Shown in pieces: positions 33,539-43,194 of a stretch of 64,000 bases of DNA (position 1 is the stretch's first letter; the number at the start of each line of letters is the position of its first letter). The stretch is taken from the NCBI GenBank assembly GCA_022826645.1, contig JAJDUM010000117.1:1-64000 (forward strand), in the 5' to 3' direction. This stretch comes from Candidatus Poribacteria bacterium. Its GTDB lineage: Bacteria > Poribacteria > WGA-4E > PCPOR2b. Position numbers and translations under genes: made by a program. The notes beneath the pieces are model-generated. The model was not told the origin of the DNA, made no database searches, and worked only from the letters and a program-made list of their open reading frames with translations.

Positions 33539-34461
33539 ATACGGGCAAACTCTAGCTGAATTTGTGATTCTTTTTCAAAATTACGTTCTTCACCGTCCAA
33601 ACGCTCTACCAATGCGGGAGACAGATATAGAGATTCAACAGTTTCATGATTGTAACCTAAGAGGGTAGCTTGACTTGATCTGCCAGCATGTATATTCAGG
33701 TGTTTTAGAGAGAGTCTACGAGGAAGTGACTTCCCATGAGTTTTTCCGCCGGTTTGTCCATCATAGCTAATAATATATGAAGTATCTTTCCCATTCATTA
33801 TTTGAAGGGTATCTATAAATTCATCATAGGAAAGCCCATTGTAGTATCTATGATCTCTCGTAAAGGATATGCCTTGGTAAGGCGGATCCATATAAACTAA
33901 ATCGTTTTTATCAACTTTCTCCACAACCATGCGAAAATCAACTGCCGAAAGCGTTGTCTTCCCACCGAGCAGAGTAGAGATACCAAAAATTTGTTGCCGC
34001 ATGGTTTTGGGGCGCATACCCAAACGCCGATTATCAGCACTCTGATTGAATTTGCCTTCAGTACTGTATCTTACGGAACCTTTTACGATTCGCGCCAGAA
34101 GATAAAGCAGGTGATGCGGTTGATGCGTTGCGTTGAATTCGTCACGTATTTGGAAGAAGAATTCTTTTTTATTAGGATATTGTTCATTCCAAAGTTTTTC
34201 ATAATCTCCTGTCAACTCGTTGGGGCTTTCTAATATTTCTCTCCACAGTTCCATCAGGGGTTCATTTAAGTCATTAAGCCAAAACTGTTTTGCGAGTCCG
34301 TGTGCAGCAGCGGCAATGGAAACCGCACCAGAGCCACAGAATGGTTCCATCAGACAATGCACAGAATTTGGGAAATATGGAAGAATATACTGAGCAATTC
34401 CCCGCTTACTTCCCTGATATGGAAAAGGATGTGGAATCGAGATATTATTTAGCGTTTTCAT
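33535..34461 (-). CDS. D12-class N6-adenine DNA methyltransferase
   Basis: The 308-residue protein has the Dam/D12 order of motifs: FPYQGSKRGIAQYI (binding loop), MEPFCGSGAVSIAAA (motif I) and YMDPPYQGIS (motif IV). It methylates adenine and should protect sites cut by the HNH nuclease it overlaps. The gene pair is AT-richer than the oxidase genes around it, which suggests acquisition by transfer. Confidence 0.93.
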   Translation of the reverse strand: MKTLNNISIPHPFPYQGSKRGIAQYILPYFPNSVHCLMEPFCGSGAVSIAAAAHGLAKQFWLNDLNEPLMELWREILESPNELTGDYEKLWNEQYPNKKEFFFQIRDEFNATHQPHHLLYLLARIVKGSVRYSTEGKFNQSADNRRLGMRPKTMRQQIFGISTLLGGKTTLSAVDFRMVVEKVDKNDLVYMDPPYQGISFTRDHRYYNGLSYDEFIDTLQIMNGKDTSYIISYDGQTGGKTHGKSLPRRLSLKHLNIHAGRSSQATLLGYNHETVESLYLSPALVERLDGEERNFEKESQIQLEFARI

Positions 34462-34487
34462 GGGAGTTCGGTCGTTGCAATAGCAAA

Positions 34488-34715
34488 CTAGCGTTCTCTC
34501 TGAGCATAATTGGAGCGAACAGTCGTATTGATGAATGAATTTAACTCCTCGCCCTTGCTAGCTAATTCCTTCATCAGTTCAATGTTTTCAGAGCCTGCGC
34601 TCTCATAGGTGTACAGGTAAACCGAGCCACTAGCAAACTGGGCCCTAATAAAATCTGGTCCGCTTTCATACGCCACTACGCCAGAACCTCCACTAAGATT
34701 TTTATAGCGTTCCAT
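34488..34715 (-). CDS. Small KTSC-like protein
   Basis: From the ATG at 34715 (75 residues, GGAGGG ribosome site) the protein reads YKNLSGGSGVVAYESGPDFI and then a YLYTYESAG segment, a pattern like the small KTSC-type domains often found near nucleases and mobile genes. It lies 26 nt before the methyltransferase and belongs to the inserted island. Function unknown. Confidence 0.7.
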   Translation of the reverse strand: MERYKNLSGGSGVVAYESGPDFIRAQFASGSVYLYTYESAGSENIELMKELASKGEELNSFINTTVRSNYAQRER

Positions 34716-34753
34716 AGGGACCCTCCTATGTAAATATAGGATATTTTGCAAAC

Positions 34754-35236
34754 CTAACGAACAGATGCCTCAAGCGTCTTGTTTCTCGTGTCTCGAATGT
34801 GCCTTCCGATACGTTGATAGAAGATTAATTCAACTAAGGCAATAAAAAGAACATCGAACCCATCTGTTTCAAGTGTCTCCGTTGTTTCCTTAATTCCCAA
34901 GACTACCCAGACTATAAGAAGGACTATAAGAACTGAGAGCAAAACTAAGAGGAACCGAAAGGATACTACCCAGCCTAAAACAACAAATTTCTGAATCAGA
35001 TCAAATCCTTTTTTTCTTTCATTCTGCTCATACGCATAAAGAACACCCCCGATTGCGAAAATAACACTCAGACCACCTGATACCATATCGAATTCATTAA
35101 AATCTTCTATTGTTGGAAATACATGGGCCACCGTGAAGCCGGCGAAGAAAAGAACGAAATAGGGCAGTGCCTCTCGATCACTGAGGGCTCTTTCTCTTAA
35201 TTTTTCTTTAAGTGGATGGTATCGAACAAAATACAT
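34754..35236 (-). CDS. Membrane protein of unknown function in the restriction-modification island
   Basis: The 160-residue protein has about four hydrophobic helices, two in each half, separated by a basic stretch (YEQNERKKGFD). The C-terminus is basic. No family is recognised. It is the first gene of the inserted island, 11 nt after the ABC ATPase stop, and shares the island's AT-rich composition. Confidence 0.6.
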   Translation of the reverse strand: MYFVRYHPLKEKLRERALSDREALPYFVLFFAGFTVAHVFPTIEDFNEFDMVSGGLSVIFAIGGVLYAYEQNERKKGFDLIQKFVVLGWVVSFRFLLVLLSVLIVLLIVWVVLGIKETTETLETDGFDVLFIALVELIFYQRIGRHIRDTRNKTLEASVR

Positions 35237-35247
35237 GCCTCAACCTC

Positions 35248-36180
35248 CTAATACGGCTTTTGACTAGCGTGATCTTCCTCAAAGTGGCGTCCTGTCAACT
35301 TGATGAAGACATCTTCCAACGTCGGCTTTGCAAAACGTACGGATCGAATTTCGGTTGGAAAGGCGGCGACAACATCTCGAACAAATTCATGTCCACTCTG
35401 ACATTCGATGCGCAGCGTTCCCTCAATTGAAGCAACTACATACCCAAACTGTTGACTTATTTTCGGTGCAAGCTGCTCGGGGGCCGGAGAATCAACGATA
35501 ACAATATCTCCGCTGACCTGCCTTTTCAACTCGTCGGGTGTTCCGACAGCGACCAATTGTCCTTCATTGAGAATTCCAACACGGTTACACGCTTCGGCAT
35601 CGTCCAAGATGTGGGTTGTCAGCACCACCGTTGTTTCCCGCAAGTCAGCCAAATAGGTTCTGAGGTTCCGGCGTGCCCCCGGATCGAGTCCGGTACTCGG
35701 TTCATCCAACAATAAGAGTTTCGGTTTGTGGAGGGTTGCTTTTGCGAGTTCCACGCGCCGCTGTAATCCACCAGAGAGTGTTTCCACACACTCAGAAGCG
35801 CGATCCCTCAATTCAAATTGGTCGAGCACTTCTTGGATACGCCGCTTCAGCGTCTTGCCCTGTAGCCCGTACAGATGACCGTGATGTCGGAGGTTCTCTG
35901 TGACGGTGAGTTTTAGATCCAAACTCGGATGCTGAAAAACCACACCCAGATACTGCCTGATGTCCTGCGATCCGCTGCCAAGCTCATAACCAAGAATATT
36001 TACCGCAGCCGGATCAGCCGAAATCAGGGTGGAGAGTATCTTAAAAAGTGTGGTTTTACCGCTGCCATTTGGGCCTAGAAACCCAAAGACTTCCCCTTGC
36101 GAAATGTTAAAGGTTACATCTGCAAGTGCACGTCGAGTCCCGTAAGCGTAGGACAGGTTCTCGACTTTGACAGGGAACAT
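35248..36180 (-). CDS. ABC transporter ATPase (DrrA/NosF-like)
   Basis: The 310-residue protein has Walker A GPNGSGKTT, signature LSGGLQRRVELA and Walker B LLLLDEPSTGLD, followed by an H-loop HILDDAE. The C-terminal 80-residue extension is typical of ATPases working with ABC-2 permeases. It starts 14 nt after the copper protein, and its permease partner is at 31974-32768. Substrate unknown. Confidence 0.93.
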   Translation of the reverse strand: MFPVKVENLSYAYGTRRALADVTFNISQGEVFGFLGPNGSGKTTLFKILSTLISADPAAVNILGYELGSGSQDIRQYLGVVFQHPSLDLKLTVTENLRHHGHLYGLQGKTLKRRIQEVLDQFELRDRASECVETLSGGLQRRVELAKATLHKPKLLLLDEPSTGLDPGARRNLRTYLADLRETTVVLTTHILDDAEACNRVGILNEGQLVAVGTPDELKRQVSGDIVIVDSPAPEQLAPKISQQFGYVVASIEGTLRIECQSGHEFVRDVVAAFPTEIRSVRFAKPTLEDVFIKLTGRHFEEDHASQKPY

Positions 36181-36194
36181 CTTCCCTCATTTGC

Positions 36195-36977
36195 TTATTT
36201 TAGCGCGAGTGTAAAGTCTTGGGTAACCGTTCCTCCGGCTTCAACAGTCACTGAAACAGGTTCGGCTTTATTTGTACCACAGGCTTCTTGCCAATACGCC
36301 AACTTATAGGTTCCCGGTGGGACATTCTCAAGCGTATATTTCCCATTCTCGTCGGTAACCGCAAAATAGGGATGGGGGATATACGCGATCCAAGCTTTCA
36401 TCCACCCGTGCACATCGCATTTAACGGCCACGGGTCCTTCCGCTTTCTTTACTGCCTTAACATTCATCTTACGCCTGGTTCCCGGCTGCGATTTATTAAA
36501 TGCGGGATTCATCGAGCTAAAGATGTGGACATTATGATTGATTCTGTCGGGGTTGATCATGGTCAATCGTTTTCCAACCGGCAGGAGGCGCACGTGTGGA
36601 TTAAAATGGCATCCTTTCTGGTCAATTTCGTATTTAGCATCGCTTGGAAAATCCGCTCCTGATGAGATGTCGGTTAGATAAACGATGGTGTTTTTCAAAC
36701 CATTTCCTTCGCCAAGGACAATTGATTCATCAAACTTGTCAGTCTTACCACACACTTGCACATCTTTGGTAATTTCCAGCTTTTTCATCTCAGGCGCGGT
36801 GCCATCAAATTTTACCATCCCGCTGATAGTACCACCGTTAGAAACACTCATTGCTTTATAGGAAGCCGGGAAGACCAGAGATTCGACCTCTTCGTTTCCA
36901 CCGGCAGCAGCGGCTGTGGTAACGTAAACACATGCAATGAGCAGGGTCAGGATTGTAACAACTTTGGTTTTCATCAT
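36195..36977 (-). CDS. Secreted cupredoxin-like protein with carboxypeptidase-regulatory-like domain (copy 2)
   Basis: The 260-residue protein has a signal peptide (1-24). A domain follows with the copper-type ligand pattern NHNVH ... CDVHGWM (His, Cys, His, Met), then a C-terminal beta-sandwich (YTLENVPPGTYKLAYW) of carboxypeptidase regulatory type. It should be periplasmic and could carry electrons or copper to the oxidase. A paralogue opens the same cluster at 43240-43989. It follows the ethylbenzene-dehydrogenase-like cytochrome by 160 nt. Confidence 0.82.
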   Translation of the reverse strand: MMKTKVVTILTLLIACVYVTTAAAAGGNEEVESLVFPASYKAMSVSNGGTISGMVKFDGTAPEMKKLEITKDVQVCGKTDKFDESIVLGEGNGLKNTIVYLTDISSGADFPSDAKYEIDQKGCHFNPHVRLLPVGKRLTMINPDRINHNVHIFSSMNPAFNKSQPGTRRKMNVKAVKKAEGPVAVKCDVHGWMKAWIAYIPHPYFAVTDENGKYTLENVPPGTYKLAYWQEACGTNKAEPVSVTVEAGGTVTQDFTLALK

Positions 36978-37136
36978 TGAACTCCTTTTGAAATTATTGT
37001 TGAAACAGGTTATAAGTGAGAGGAACCATATCTGATTGCTTCAAATGCAGTCAAGACATTTGAACCTTCTTCCTATAAGAGAAATTTTCTCTTTTTTTAT
37101 GATTTACCTCTCATTTGTTGCAGTTGAACAGTATTC

Positions 37137-38870
37137 TTATGTATCTTGTCGTCTCCTGACGCTACTTTTCAAACCGAAAAGGAGGCCAACAGAAATAAGG
37201 GCAATCAGTGGTGGATAGACAAATCGTTTGTTTGATGGAACAGGATCGAGGACAAATGTGTACCACGTTGAAATCGCTCGTTTTGTGTTCACATCACCGT
37301 TCGCGCCATCCCATGCGGAGAAAGCGATGGGTATGAACACACCAGGGGCAAACTGCACGTCATTTCTTTTATCCTCGGTTATGAGCGACCTTTTTACCCA
37401 TAGTTGATATTGTCCATCTTTGTACACACCTTCAGCCTGTATCGGACTTTGGTCAGACTGGACGGTCGCTGTATTGATTCCCTTCGCATTCATCTCTGTA
37501 ACCGTTGACGGCTCGGCGACCTTCCAACTCCAGAGATAAACGGGACGACGATCACCATAGATAAAGTAGGGTTTCGGATCTGTTGGACCCTCAGAAATTT
37601 TCACCGGAAATTGAATTGCTAAAGCATCTTCAACCGTTTCTCCGGTCTCGTCATCTGCCTGAGGCAGCGTTTTAGTTCGATCATCCCATGCGAAGAGGAA
37701 CGCGATTTCGCTATCGTTATAGAATGACTTCGCCATTACCGAATCGATTGAAGGATTGAACTGCCGGGGATCAATCACAATCTGACCGACCAGTGGAAAA
37801 TAACTGGCTTCTTTAATTTCGTTCCAAGCTTCATCGTTCATACCCGGCAACGTACCTTCCCGATATTGTGACCGTAGCACTTTGTCACCGACCGCCGCTT
37901 GTGGTCGCTCTTCAGGTCCTAAAGATTTTACATAATTTGCCAGATGCCAGCTTTTCTCAAAAATTGGCTTTAGGGCTGTATCCAGTTTAGTCTGTTCTTC
38001 TGGAGTGAGTTCCACGCCTTCCTCAACGTTGAGCATGATGTCCTCAAACATAAACAACTTTTCCTCAAGCCCCGCGTATTCTTCCTCTTCCGCTTCTGAA
38101 AGACCCTCGCCATCCATTTTGAGTTCTAGCTCATTCATACGCGCCGATTCCTCATCCGTCAGACCGAGCCGGAAACTTGAGATGAACGAGGGCATCGGCG
38201 AGCCAGCGATACCGCCGATGAATCGCTTGAAGATATCCTCAGTTGTAGAGCCGCCGCGATAATTCCACTGCTCCCATAGATTGGCGGGCCATGTGCGAAA
38301 GCCCCACTCATCCGTAAGATCTGGGGCAGACGTGCCATCACCTCTGCCAACTACTCCGTGACAATCAACACATCCAAGATTGGTGTAAAATTCTTTCCCT
38401 TTTGTAACACTTTCTTCAGAGTACGGCACTTTGTCCGACACATCAATTAACCGTGGTGAAGCATCTTCAAAGCCATCGTAGAATGTTTTGATATGGGCAA
38501 CGAGTTGCCACTGCTCATTCTCCGTCAGGATTTCGCCCCAAGCTGGCATCGAGGAGCCCGGCATACCATTGGATATGATATCGAAGATATCTTGATCAGT
38601 GGGCAGTTGAGCACTTTCTGTTGAACGAATTTTGTAGAGGCCCCGCGTGAAATCTCTCGGTCTTGGCAACAGGTTTTCGGCTGCAGATCCGTCGCCTGCC
38701 CCGTCTACACCGTGGCAATGCGCACACTTATCTTCATACAGCACCTTTCCTTCTTCCGAAGCGGCGGGTGCCTGCTTCCCTTGAGCAAGAACTGGAATTG
38801 GAAAAACCGCTAACAACAAAATAAGACCGGCGACTGAAATCAACATTGTATTATAAGATTGCTTTTTCAT
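37137..38870 (-). CDS. Dihaem cytochrome c with ethylbenzene-dehydrogenase-like haem-binding domain
   Basis: From the ATG at 38870 (577 residues, GGAAGGA ribosome site) there is a signal peptide, two cytochrome c domains (CAHCH 49-53, CVDCH 167-171), an acidic linker, and a C-terminal domain like the gamma subunit of ethylbenzene or dimethylsulfide dehydrogenases, which binds haem b. A final transmembrane helix (about 555-570) anchors it facing outward. In the bd-like oxidase cluster it is likely an electron carrier or entry subunit. Confidence 0.9.
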   Translation of the reverse strand: MKKQSYNTMLISVAGLILLLAVFPIPVLAQGKQAPAASEEGKVLYEDKCAHCHGVDGAGDGSAAENLLPRPRDFTRGLYKIRSTESAQLPTDQDIFDIISNGMPGSSMPAWGEILTENEQWQLVAHIKTFYDGFEDASPRLIDVSDKVPYSEESVTKGKEFYTNLGCVDCHGVVGRGDGTSAPDLTDEWGFRTWPANLWEQWNYRGGSTTEDIFKRFIGGIAGSPMPSFISSFRLGLTDEESARMNELELKMDGEGLSEAEEEEYAGLEEKLFMFEDIMLNVEEGVELTPEEQTKLDTALKPIFEKSWHLANYVKSLGPEERPQAAVGDKVLRSQYREGTLPGMNDEAWNEIKEASYFPLVGQIVIDPRQFNPSIDSVMAKSFYNDSEIAFLFAWDDRTKTLPQADDETGETVEDALAIQFPVKISEGPTDPKPYFIYGDRRPVYLWSWKVAEPSTVTEMNAKGINTATVQSDQSPIQAEGVYKDGQYQLWVKRSLITEDKRNDVQFAPGVFIPIAFSAWDGANGDVNTKRAISTWYTFVLDPVPSNKRFVYPPLIALISVGLLFGLKSSVRRRQDT

Positions 38871-38893
38871 TGTTTTTTCCTTCCGCTCCAATC

Positions 38894-39673
38894 TTAATGC
38901 GCTGCCTCACCAAACGTCCTCGGTCGATACCCTGTGTACTCAGATAAAAAGAGGATGACATCCCAAATTTCCTCCTCTGTCAGGTGATCCTCCCAGACCG
39001 GCATGGCAGAATCCCACGGGGTGGCGGCTGGTGGCAAACCGGGACCGCCTTTACTGATACGCCAAAAGAAGAAAGATTCTTGATAGTTCGGAATGATCCC
39101 AGGATCTTGGAAATTTGCAGGCGGCGGGTTGAAGCCGTGCGCGAAATGCCCCTCTCCGTCGAGGTCATCACCGTGGCAATAAAAGCAGTTCTGATAATAG
39201 ACGCGACGTCCGTTATCTACATGTGCCTTGAATGCTTCCGTGTCATCCTTTTCGAGATGCCGGAAGGGATTTTCCACCTCTTGCGTGAGACCAATAACCT
39301 TATCACGGTACTCCAATTCAGTGGGAGGCGCGGGGTGAGCAGTCCGCAATACGGCTGGTGGATCTGCTTTTGTCGACAACCTAGAAAAGCTTAAACCAAG
39401 CATAACCAAAGGAATAAGGACAAACAACACAGTACGCCTTGTCCGCCTATCATCATCAGCCAAGGTCTCCTTGACGGGACGCAGAAATTCTCGAAACCTA
39501 TCATCTTCGACGGATACGTGGACTAATATCGCCAATAGAATAAGCCCCAGATACATTGAGATCACGCTGGCAGGTAACGGCACAGACCACACACTACCGA
39601 TGAAGAATCTTAAAAAGAGCCAAAGCACTACAAATATGATTAGGCATTTTGTGAAGAGGGATAATCTTTGCAT
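38894..39673 (-). CDS. Membrane-anchored monohaem cytochrome c
   Basis: The 259-residue protein has about three N-terminal helices (to residue 100) and then a periplasmic cytochrome c domain with CFYCH near residue 163 and a likely Met ligand in DSAMPVW. It sits between two other cytochrome c genes with gaps of 16 and 23 nt, so it is one operon with the bd-like oxidase. Confidence 0.92.
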   Translation of the reverse strand: MQRLSLFTKCLIIFVVLWLFLRFFIGSVWSVPLPASVISMYLGLILLAILVHVSVEDDRFREFLRPVKETLADDDRRTRRTVLFVLIPLVMLGLSFSRLSTKADPPAVLRTAHPAPPTELEYRDKVIGLTQEVENPFRHLEKDDTEAFKAHVDNGRRVYYQNCFYCHGDDLDGEGHFAHGFNPPPANFQDPGIIPNYQESFFFWRISKGGPGLPPAATPWDSAMPVWEDHLTEEEIWDVILFLSEYTGYRPRTFGEAAH

Positions 39674-39689
39674 AGCGATTTAACTTTCC

Positions 39690-41192
39690 TTATTCGGCGG
39701 TTTCCTCTGCTCCTTCAGGCGCGGTTACATCTGTCGTGCCCGTTAGGCTTAATAGATACGCAAGCAAATCGCTCATATCCGAAACCGATAGTAACAGCGG
39801 GAAGTTACTCGGCATCGGAGAAGTAACAACCAGCCGCTTACCAAAAGCGCGACTGTAGGTCGGTCCTTCGTCGATATCGAATGTATCGATGATCTGCTCC
39901 TCGCCATCAACAATTAAGATGATTTCGTCCTCATTTTCCGACACCAACTCCCCGACAATAACATTCTCATCGAAGTCAGTCAGCGTCGCCTGAACCTTCA
40001 CATTCGACTTGGAAATAATTTGGTCTTCTCCACCCACCTGAAGCGTAATGTTTTCGTCGTCCTCTCCTACAAGGTCTCCACTCACGGTGGTTCCCGTATC
40101 AGCAAGCACTACTTGGATCCAGAAGTATCCTTCCCCTGTCAGATCTGTCAGCTCTTCGATCGGCTCCGGATCGAGTTCGCTCAGTAGAATGGTGCGCTCT
40201 TCTTCGTTGCCGGCTGCGTCCTTAACGCGCACGTCGATCTTCTCATTGTCTTGCGTAACAAGCGTCCCCTGAATCGTAGCACCGCCGGTTTTCACCGTAA
40301 CGGAACCGTATCCGCTCACAATTTGCGCGTTCGGCAATAGGACGGACTCTTCGATATACCGGGGCTGGTTCAACGCAGCGATATCCGTCAAGTCAGGCGC
40401 GGCGACAACTTCAACGCCATCATCAAGTGTTTGCCCAGCAGGTTGCTCGATGCCAGCAACAGCGTGACAGGCGATGCACTTTGCGCCTTCTACGAAAACT
40501 CTTTCGCCACGTGCAACGTCGCCGGTGAGGAGCGGGGGCAGTTCCTCTACTACAGCTGCTGCACTTCCAATATCGACGGGGGGCTCGAACGGGGTCAGAT
40601 CGACCTCTCCTCCTTGACTCTGGAGGAAGGCGATAACCGTTTCGATTTCCAACTCGGTTAAACTGATAGGTGGCTTCCAAACGGGAGGCATGATGTTCCC
40701 GTAACCGGCGACGAGGAATTTATGGGGTTCATAGGCGGATTCAATGAGGTATTCTTTTGCTGTCAGCCCCGGCTGGCGTGTTGCAGCACGAGTGCCAACA
40801 TCTGTTAAATCGGGACAGCGACCTGGTGGCGCAGACGTATCGAGCGTGTGACAGGTGTTACATTTCCCTTTTCCGTTAAAGATCGCTTCTCCAGCCTCAA
40901 TAAACGCATCCGGTGTCCGCTCTATACTCGAGAGGTCCACCGTTGCAGTCGATGTTTCGGGAACAATGCTAGCGGCAAATGCATAAAACCAGATGACCAT
41001 CAACGAAAATGACAGGAGTTTGACTACACTCTGCCAAAGTATAATATTCGCCAAAGCGAAGATAAAAAACCATGTCGACCACGGCAGCAGGTTTTCCGAA
41101 GCAATCGGGAAAGCCGGCGCTTTCGCGATGTAGAGGATAAAACTTACAACCATTAAAATTAAGGCTACAATTCTAATTAGTTTTCTTTGCAT
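39690..41192 (-). CDS. Membrane-anchored dihaem cytochrome c with internal beta repeats
   Basis: The 500-residue protein has about three N-terminal helices and cytochrome c motifs CNTCH (111-115) and CIACH (239-243). Three short beta repeats (TIQGTLVTQDNEKIDVRV, TVSGDLVGEDDENITLQV, VIVGELVSENEDEIILIV) lie inside the second haem domain, before a closing helix with the PMPSNFP segment. Such repeats resemble the inserts in Planctomycete haem proteins. It directly follows the bd-like oxidase subunit (27 nt) and is probably its electron donor. Confidence 0.9.
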   Translation of the reverse strand: MQRKLIRIVALILMVVSFILYIAKAPAFPIASENLLPWSTWFFIFALANIILWQSVVKLLSFSLMVIWFYAFAASIVPETSTATVDLSSIERTPDAFIEAGEAIFNGKGKCNTCHTLDTSAPPGRCPDLTDVGTRAATRQPGLTAKEYLIESAYEPHKFLVAGYGNIMPPVWKPPISLTELEIETVIAFLQSQGGEVDLTPFEPPVDIGSAAAVVEELPPLLTGDVARGERVFVEGAKCIACHAVAGIEQPAGQTLDDGVEVVAAPDLTDIAALNQPRYIEESVLLPNAQIVSGYGSVTVKTGGATIQGTLVTQDNEKIDVRVKDAAGNEEERTILLSELDPEPIEELTDLTGEGYFWIQVVLADTGTTVSGDLVGEDDENITLQVGGEDQIISKSNVKVQATLTDFDENVIVGELVSENEDEIILIVDGEEQIIDTFDIDEGPTYSRAFGKRLVVTSPMPSNFPLLLSVSDMSDLLAYLLSLTGTTDVTAPEGAEETAE

Positions 41193-41219
41193 CGGTCTCG
41201 TCCTAACTGTGTTTGATTG

Positions 41220-43037
41220 TTAATCATCCCCTGTGGTGGCTTCTGCCTCAATAGACGGCTGCTGCTCTTTTTTCTTGTCGCCCCACAAACCGAGCCAGAA
41301 AATAAAGCCTACCAAAGCGAAGAAAATTACCATAATAACAGAAATCATGTTAACAGCATCAGCAAGCAAAGGGGTGTGCGCATCCGGAGAGGTGTCAGGC
41401 ATTACACCAAAAATATGCCACGCCTCTCGAAGTCCCGACCGGGCGTAGCCCATCAATCCCATGAGTGAGGTGAAGGTAATGGCGAGTAGAATCAACACAT
41501 ATTGGGACCGGTCTGTCATCTGTCCCCAGCTGATTTCGCTTGAGCGCATCGCTTTCCGATACATAATCAGATCGATTATCGTTACCAAAATCATGACAGC
41601 TAATGCGATTATGACCTGTATCGGCGTCAGCACGTTGACGCGAAAATCGCTAGCGACTTTGAATCCTGCAATACCGATGGTGACAATTGCTGCGACAGCC
41701 AGTCCAACAATAGCTGCGATGACGATGTTACCCACTTTGCTCCAACCCACTGTCGGCGTTTTACCGGATCGTCGGTAAAAGAGAAAACTAAGAAACGTGG
41801 TCAAGATAATGAGATTGACAACCGTATTTTTCGCCGTCATCAAGCCGAAAAGTCCAACGAGCGGGTGATTTGGTCCTCCTATTGCAGCCAACTCCGTGGG
41901 CGACATAATCAATGTGCGCGGCGTCATCCAGACCGCGACAGATAGAACGATGATAGCGATCATGTAGGGACGATAGCGAGCGTACCTCTCCCCGCCGGCG
42001 ATGCGGGTCATGCCTGACCAGAGATAGTAATTCGCTCCGATAAACAGGACACCGATCATCACCGCCTGAATGATGAACAACCACGAGAAGAGACTCCCCA
42101 TCATGTTAATGCCCATCGTGTTATTGAACATATAGATTTCTCGTCCCAACCAGTATCCGGCGAAGGGAAGCGGAATCAGTCCACACAGCGCGATAAAGTT
42201 GCCCGTATATCCCATCCAGTCGTAATGCGCTTTATCCTCCCGCGTCTTAGCGGCAAGGAAACGAAAGGCGGAATAAGCACCGACGATTGCACCGCCGAAC
42301 GCTATATTCCCAATGAGCCGATGGATATTGACAGGCATCCATGTATAGTTATTGACTGCCTGCCACAGGGTTCCGATGAATGCACCCGACTCATCATGGA
42401 GTGGAATTGGCTCGTGGTCGGATCCCATAATCGCTGGACTTGTCTGGTAAGTCAGCCACGAGTTAGAAACGAACATAATCGCTGTACCGAACACATTCAG
42501 GAGCACACCGAGAAATAGGTGCCACATTTTCGACACCCTGCCCTGCATCCGATCCCACCCGTAAGAATAGAGATAGAGCGTAAAGGTCTCTCCGAAAAAC
42601 AGGATGACGTAGAAAATCATCGTTGGGCCGAAGATTCCTGACAGTTTGTTCATTACCTTCGGGTAGCACCAGATGAGGATAAAAACAAGTACCCCACCCA
42701 TCAGGGCGGTCGTCGAAAACGCGCCCATGCATAGCTTGATGAACTCCTGTGCCATCTTATCATACCGTTTGTCCTTCGTTTTCATCCCGACAAACTCAAT
42801 GACAACTGCGAACATCGGAACACCCAAGATGAAGGAACCGAACAATAGATGCAATTGAGCAGCGATCCACGCGGCGTTGCGGCTGCCGATCCCTGGGAAG
42901 GGACGGTACTCTGTGTCGGTCACATCTTGGGCAAAGACAGTCACAACTGTCAACAACAGATACATGACAAGCAGACCGAACAAAAGATATAATCTGTTTT
43001 TGGATCCGTTCATACTGGAATGTTTGGTGAGATACAT
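41220..43037 (-). CDS. bd-like oxidase subunit (CydA homologue), without CydB
   Basis: The 605-residue protein has about fourteen helices. The CydA pattern is visible: AAQLHLLFGSFILGVP (candidate haem b595 His), FFGETFTLYLYSYGWDRM with the conserved Glu, and a further His in NIHRLIGNIAFGG. No CydB gene is present and no recognisable quinol loop is seen. Cytochrome c genes follow directly, so it may take electrons from cytochrome c instead of quinol. Similar proteins were proposed as novel oxidases in Nitrospira. The start may also be at 43013. Confidence 0.85.
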   Translation of the reverse strand: MYLTKHSSMNGSKNRLYLLFGLLVMYLLLTVVTVFAQDVTDTEYRPFPGIGSRNAAWIAAQLHLLFGSFILGVPMFAVVIEFVGMKTKDKRYDKMAQEFIKLCMGAFSTTALMGGVLVFILIWCYPKVMNKLSGIFGPTMIFYVILFFGETFTLYLYSYGWDRMQGRVSKMWHLFLGVLLNVFGTAIMFVSNSWLTYQTSPAIMGSDHEPIPLHDESGAFIGTLWQAVNNYTWMPVNIHRLIGNIAFGGAIVGAYSAFRFLAAKTREDKAHYDWMGYTGNFIALCGLIPLPFAGYWLGREIYMFNNTMGINMMGSLFSWLFIIQAVMIGVLFIGANYYLWSGMTRIAGGERYARYRPYMIAIIVLSVAVWMTPRTLIMSPTELAAIGGPNHPLVGLFGLMTAKNTVVNLIILTTFLSFLFYRRSGKTPTVGWSKVGNIVIAAIVGLAVAAIVTIGIAGFKVASDFRVNVLTPIQVIIALAVMILVTIIDLIMYRKAMRSSEISWGQMTDRSQYVLILLAITFTSLMGLMGYARSGLREAWHIFGVMPDTSPDAHTPLLADAVNMISVIMVIFFALVGFIFWLGLWGDKKKEQQPSIEAEATTGDD

Positions 43038-43194
43038 TTTTTCTCTGTTACTCCAGACTTAATATCAAGACTTATGTCAAAAGCAAGCGTCACACATTAA
43101 GGACCTAAAACGTGATGCGTAAAACATAAAAACAACTTGTTCATCGGTGTCTGGTCTACGGAGTTCATGCAAAAAAAAGTGCAAAACGTTAAGA

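Noticed and set aside
37080..37110. AGAGAAATTTTCTCTTTTTTT as a terminator
   Set aside because: The T run is on the plus strand, where no gene ends. On the minus strand the stem is AT-only with no U tail, so it is probably chance.
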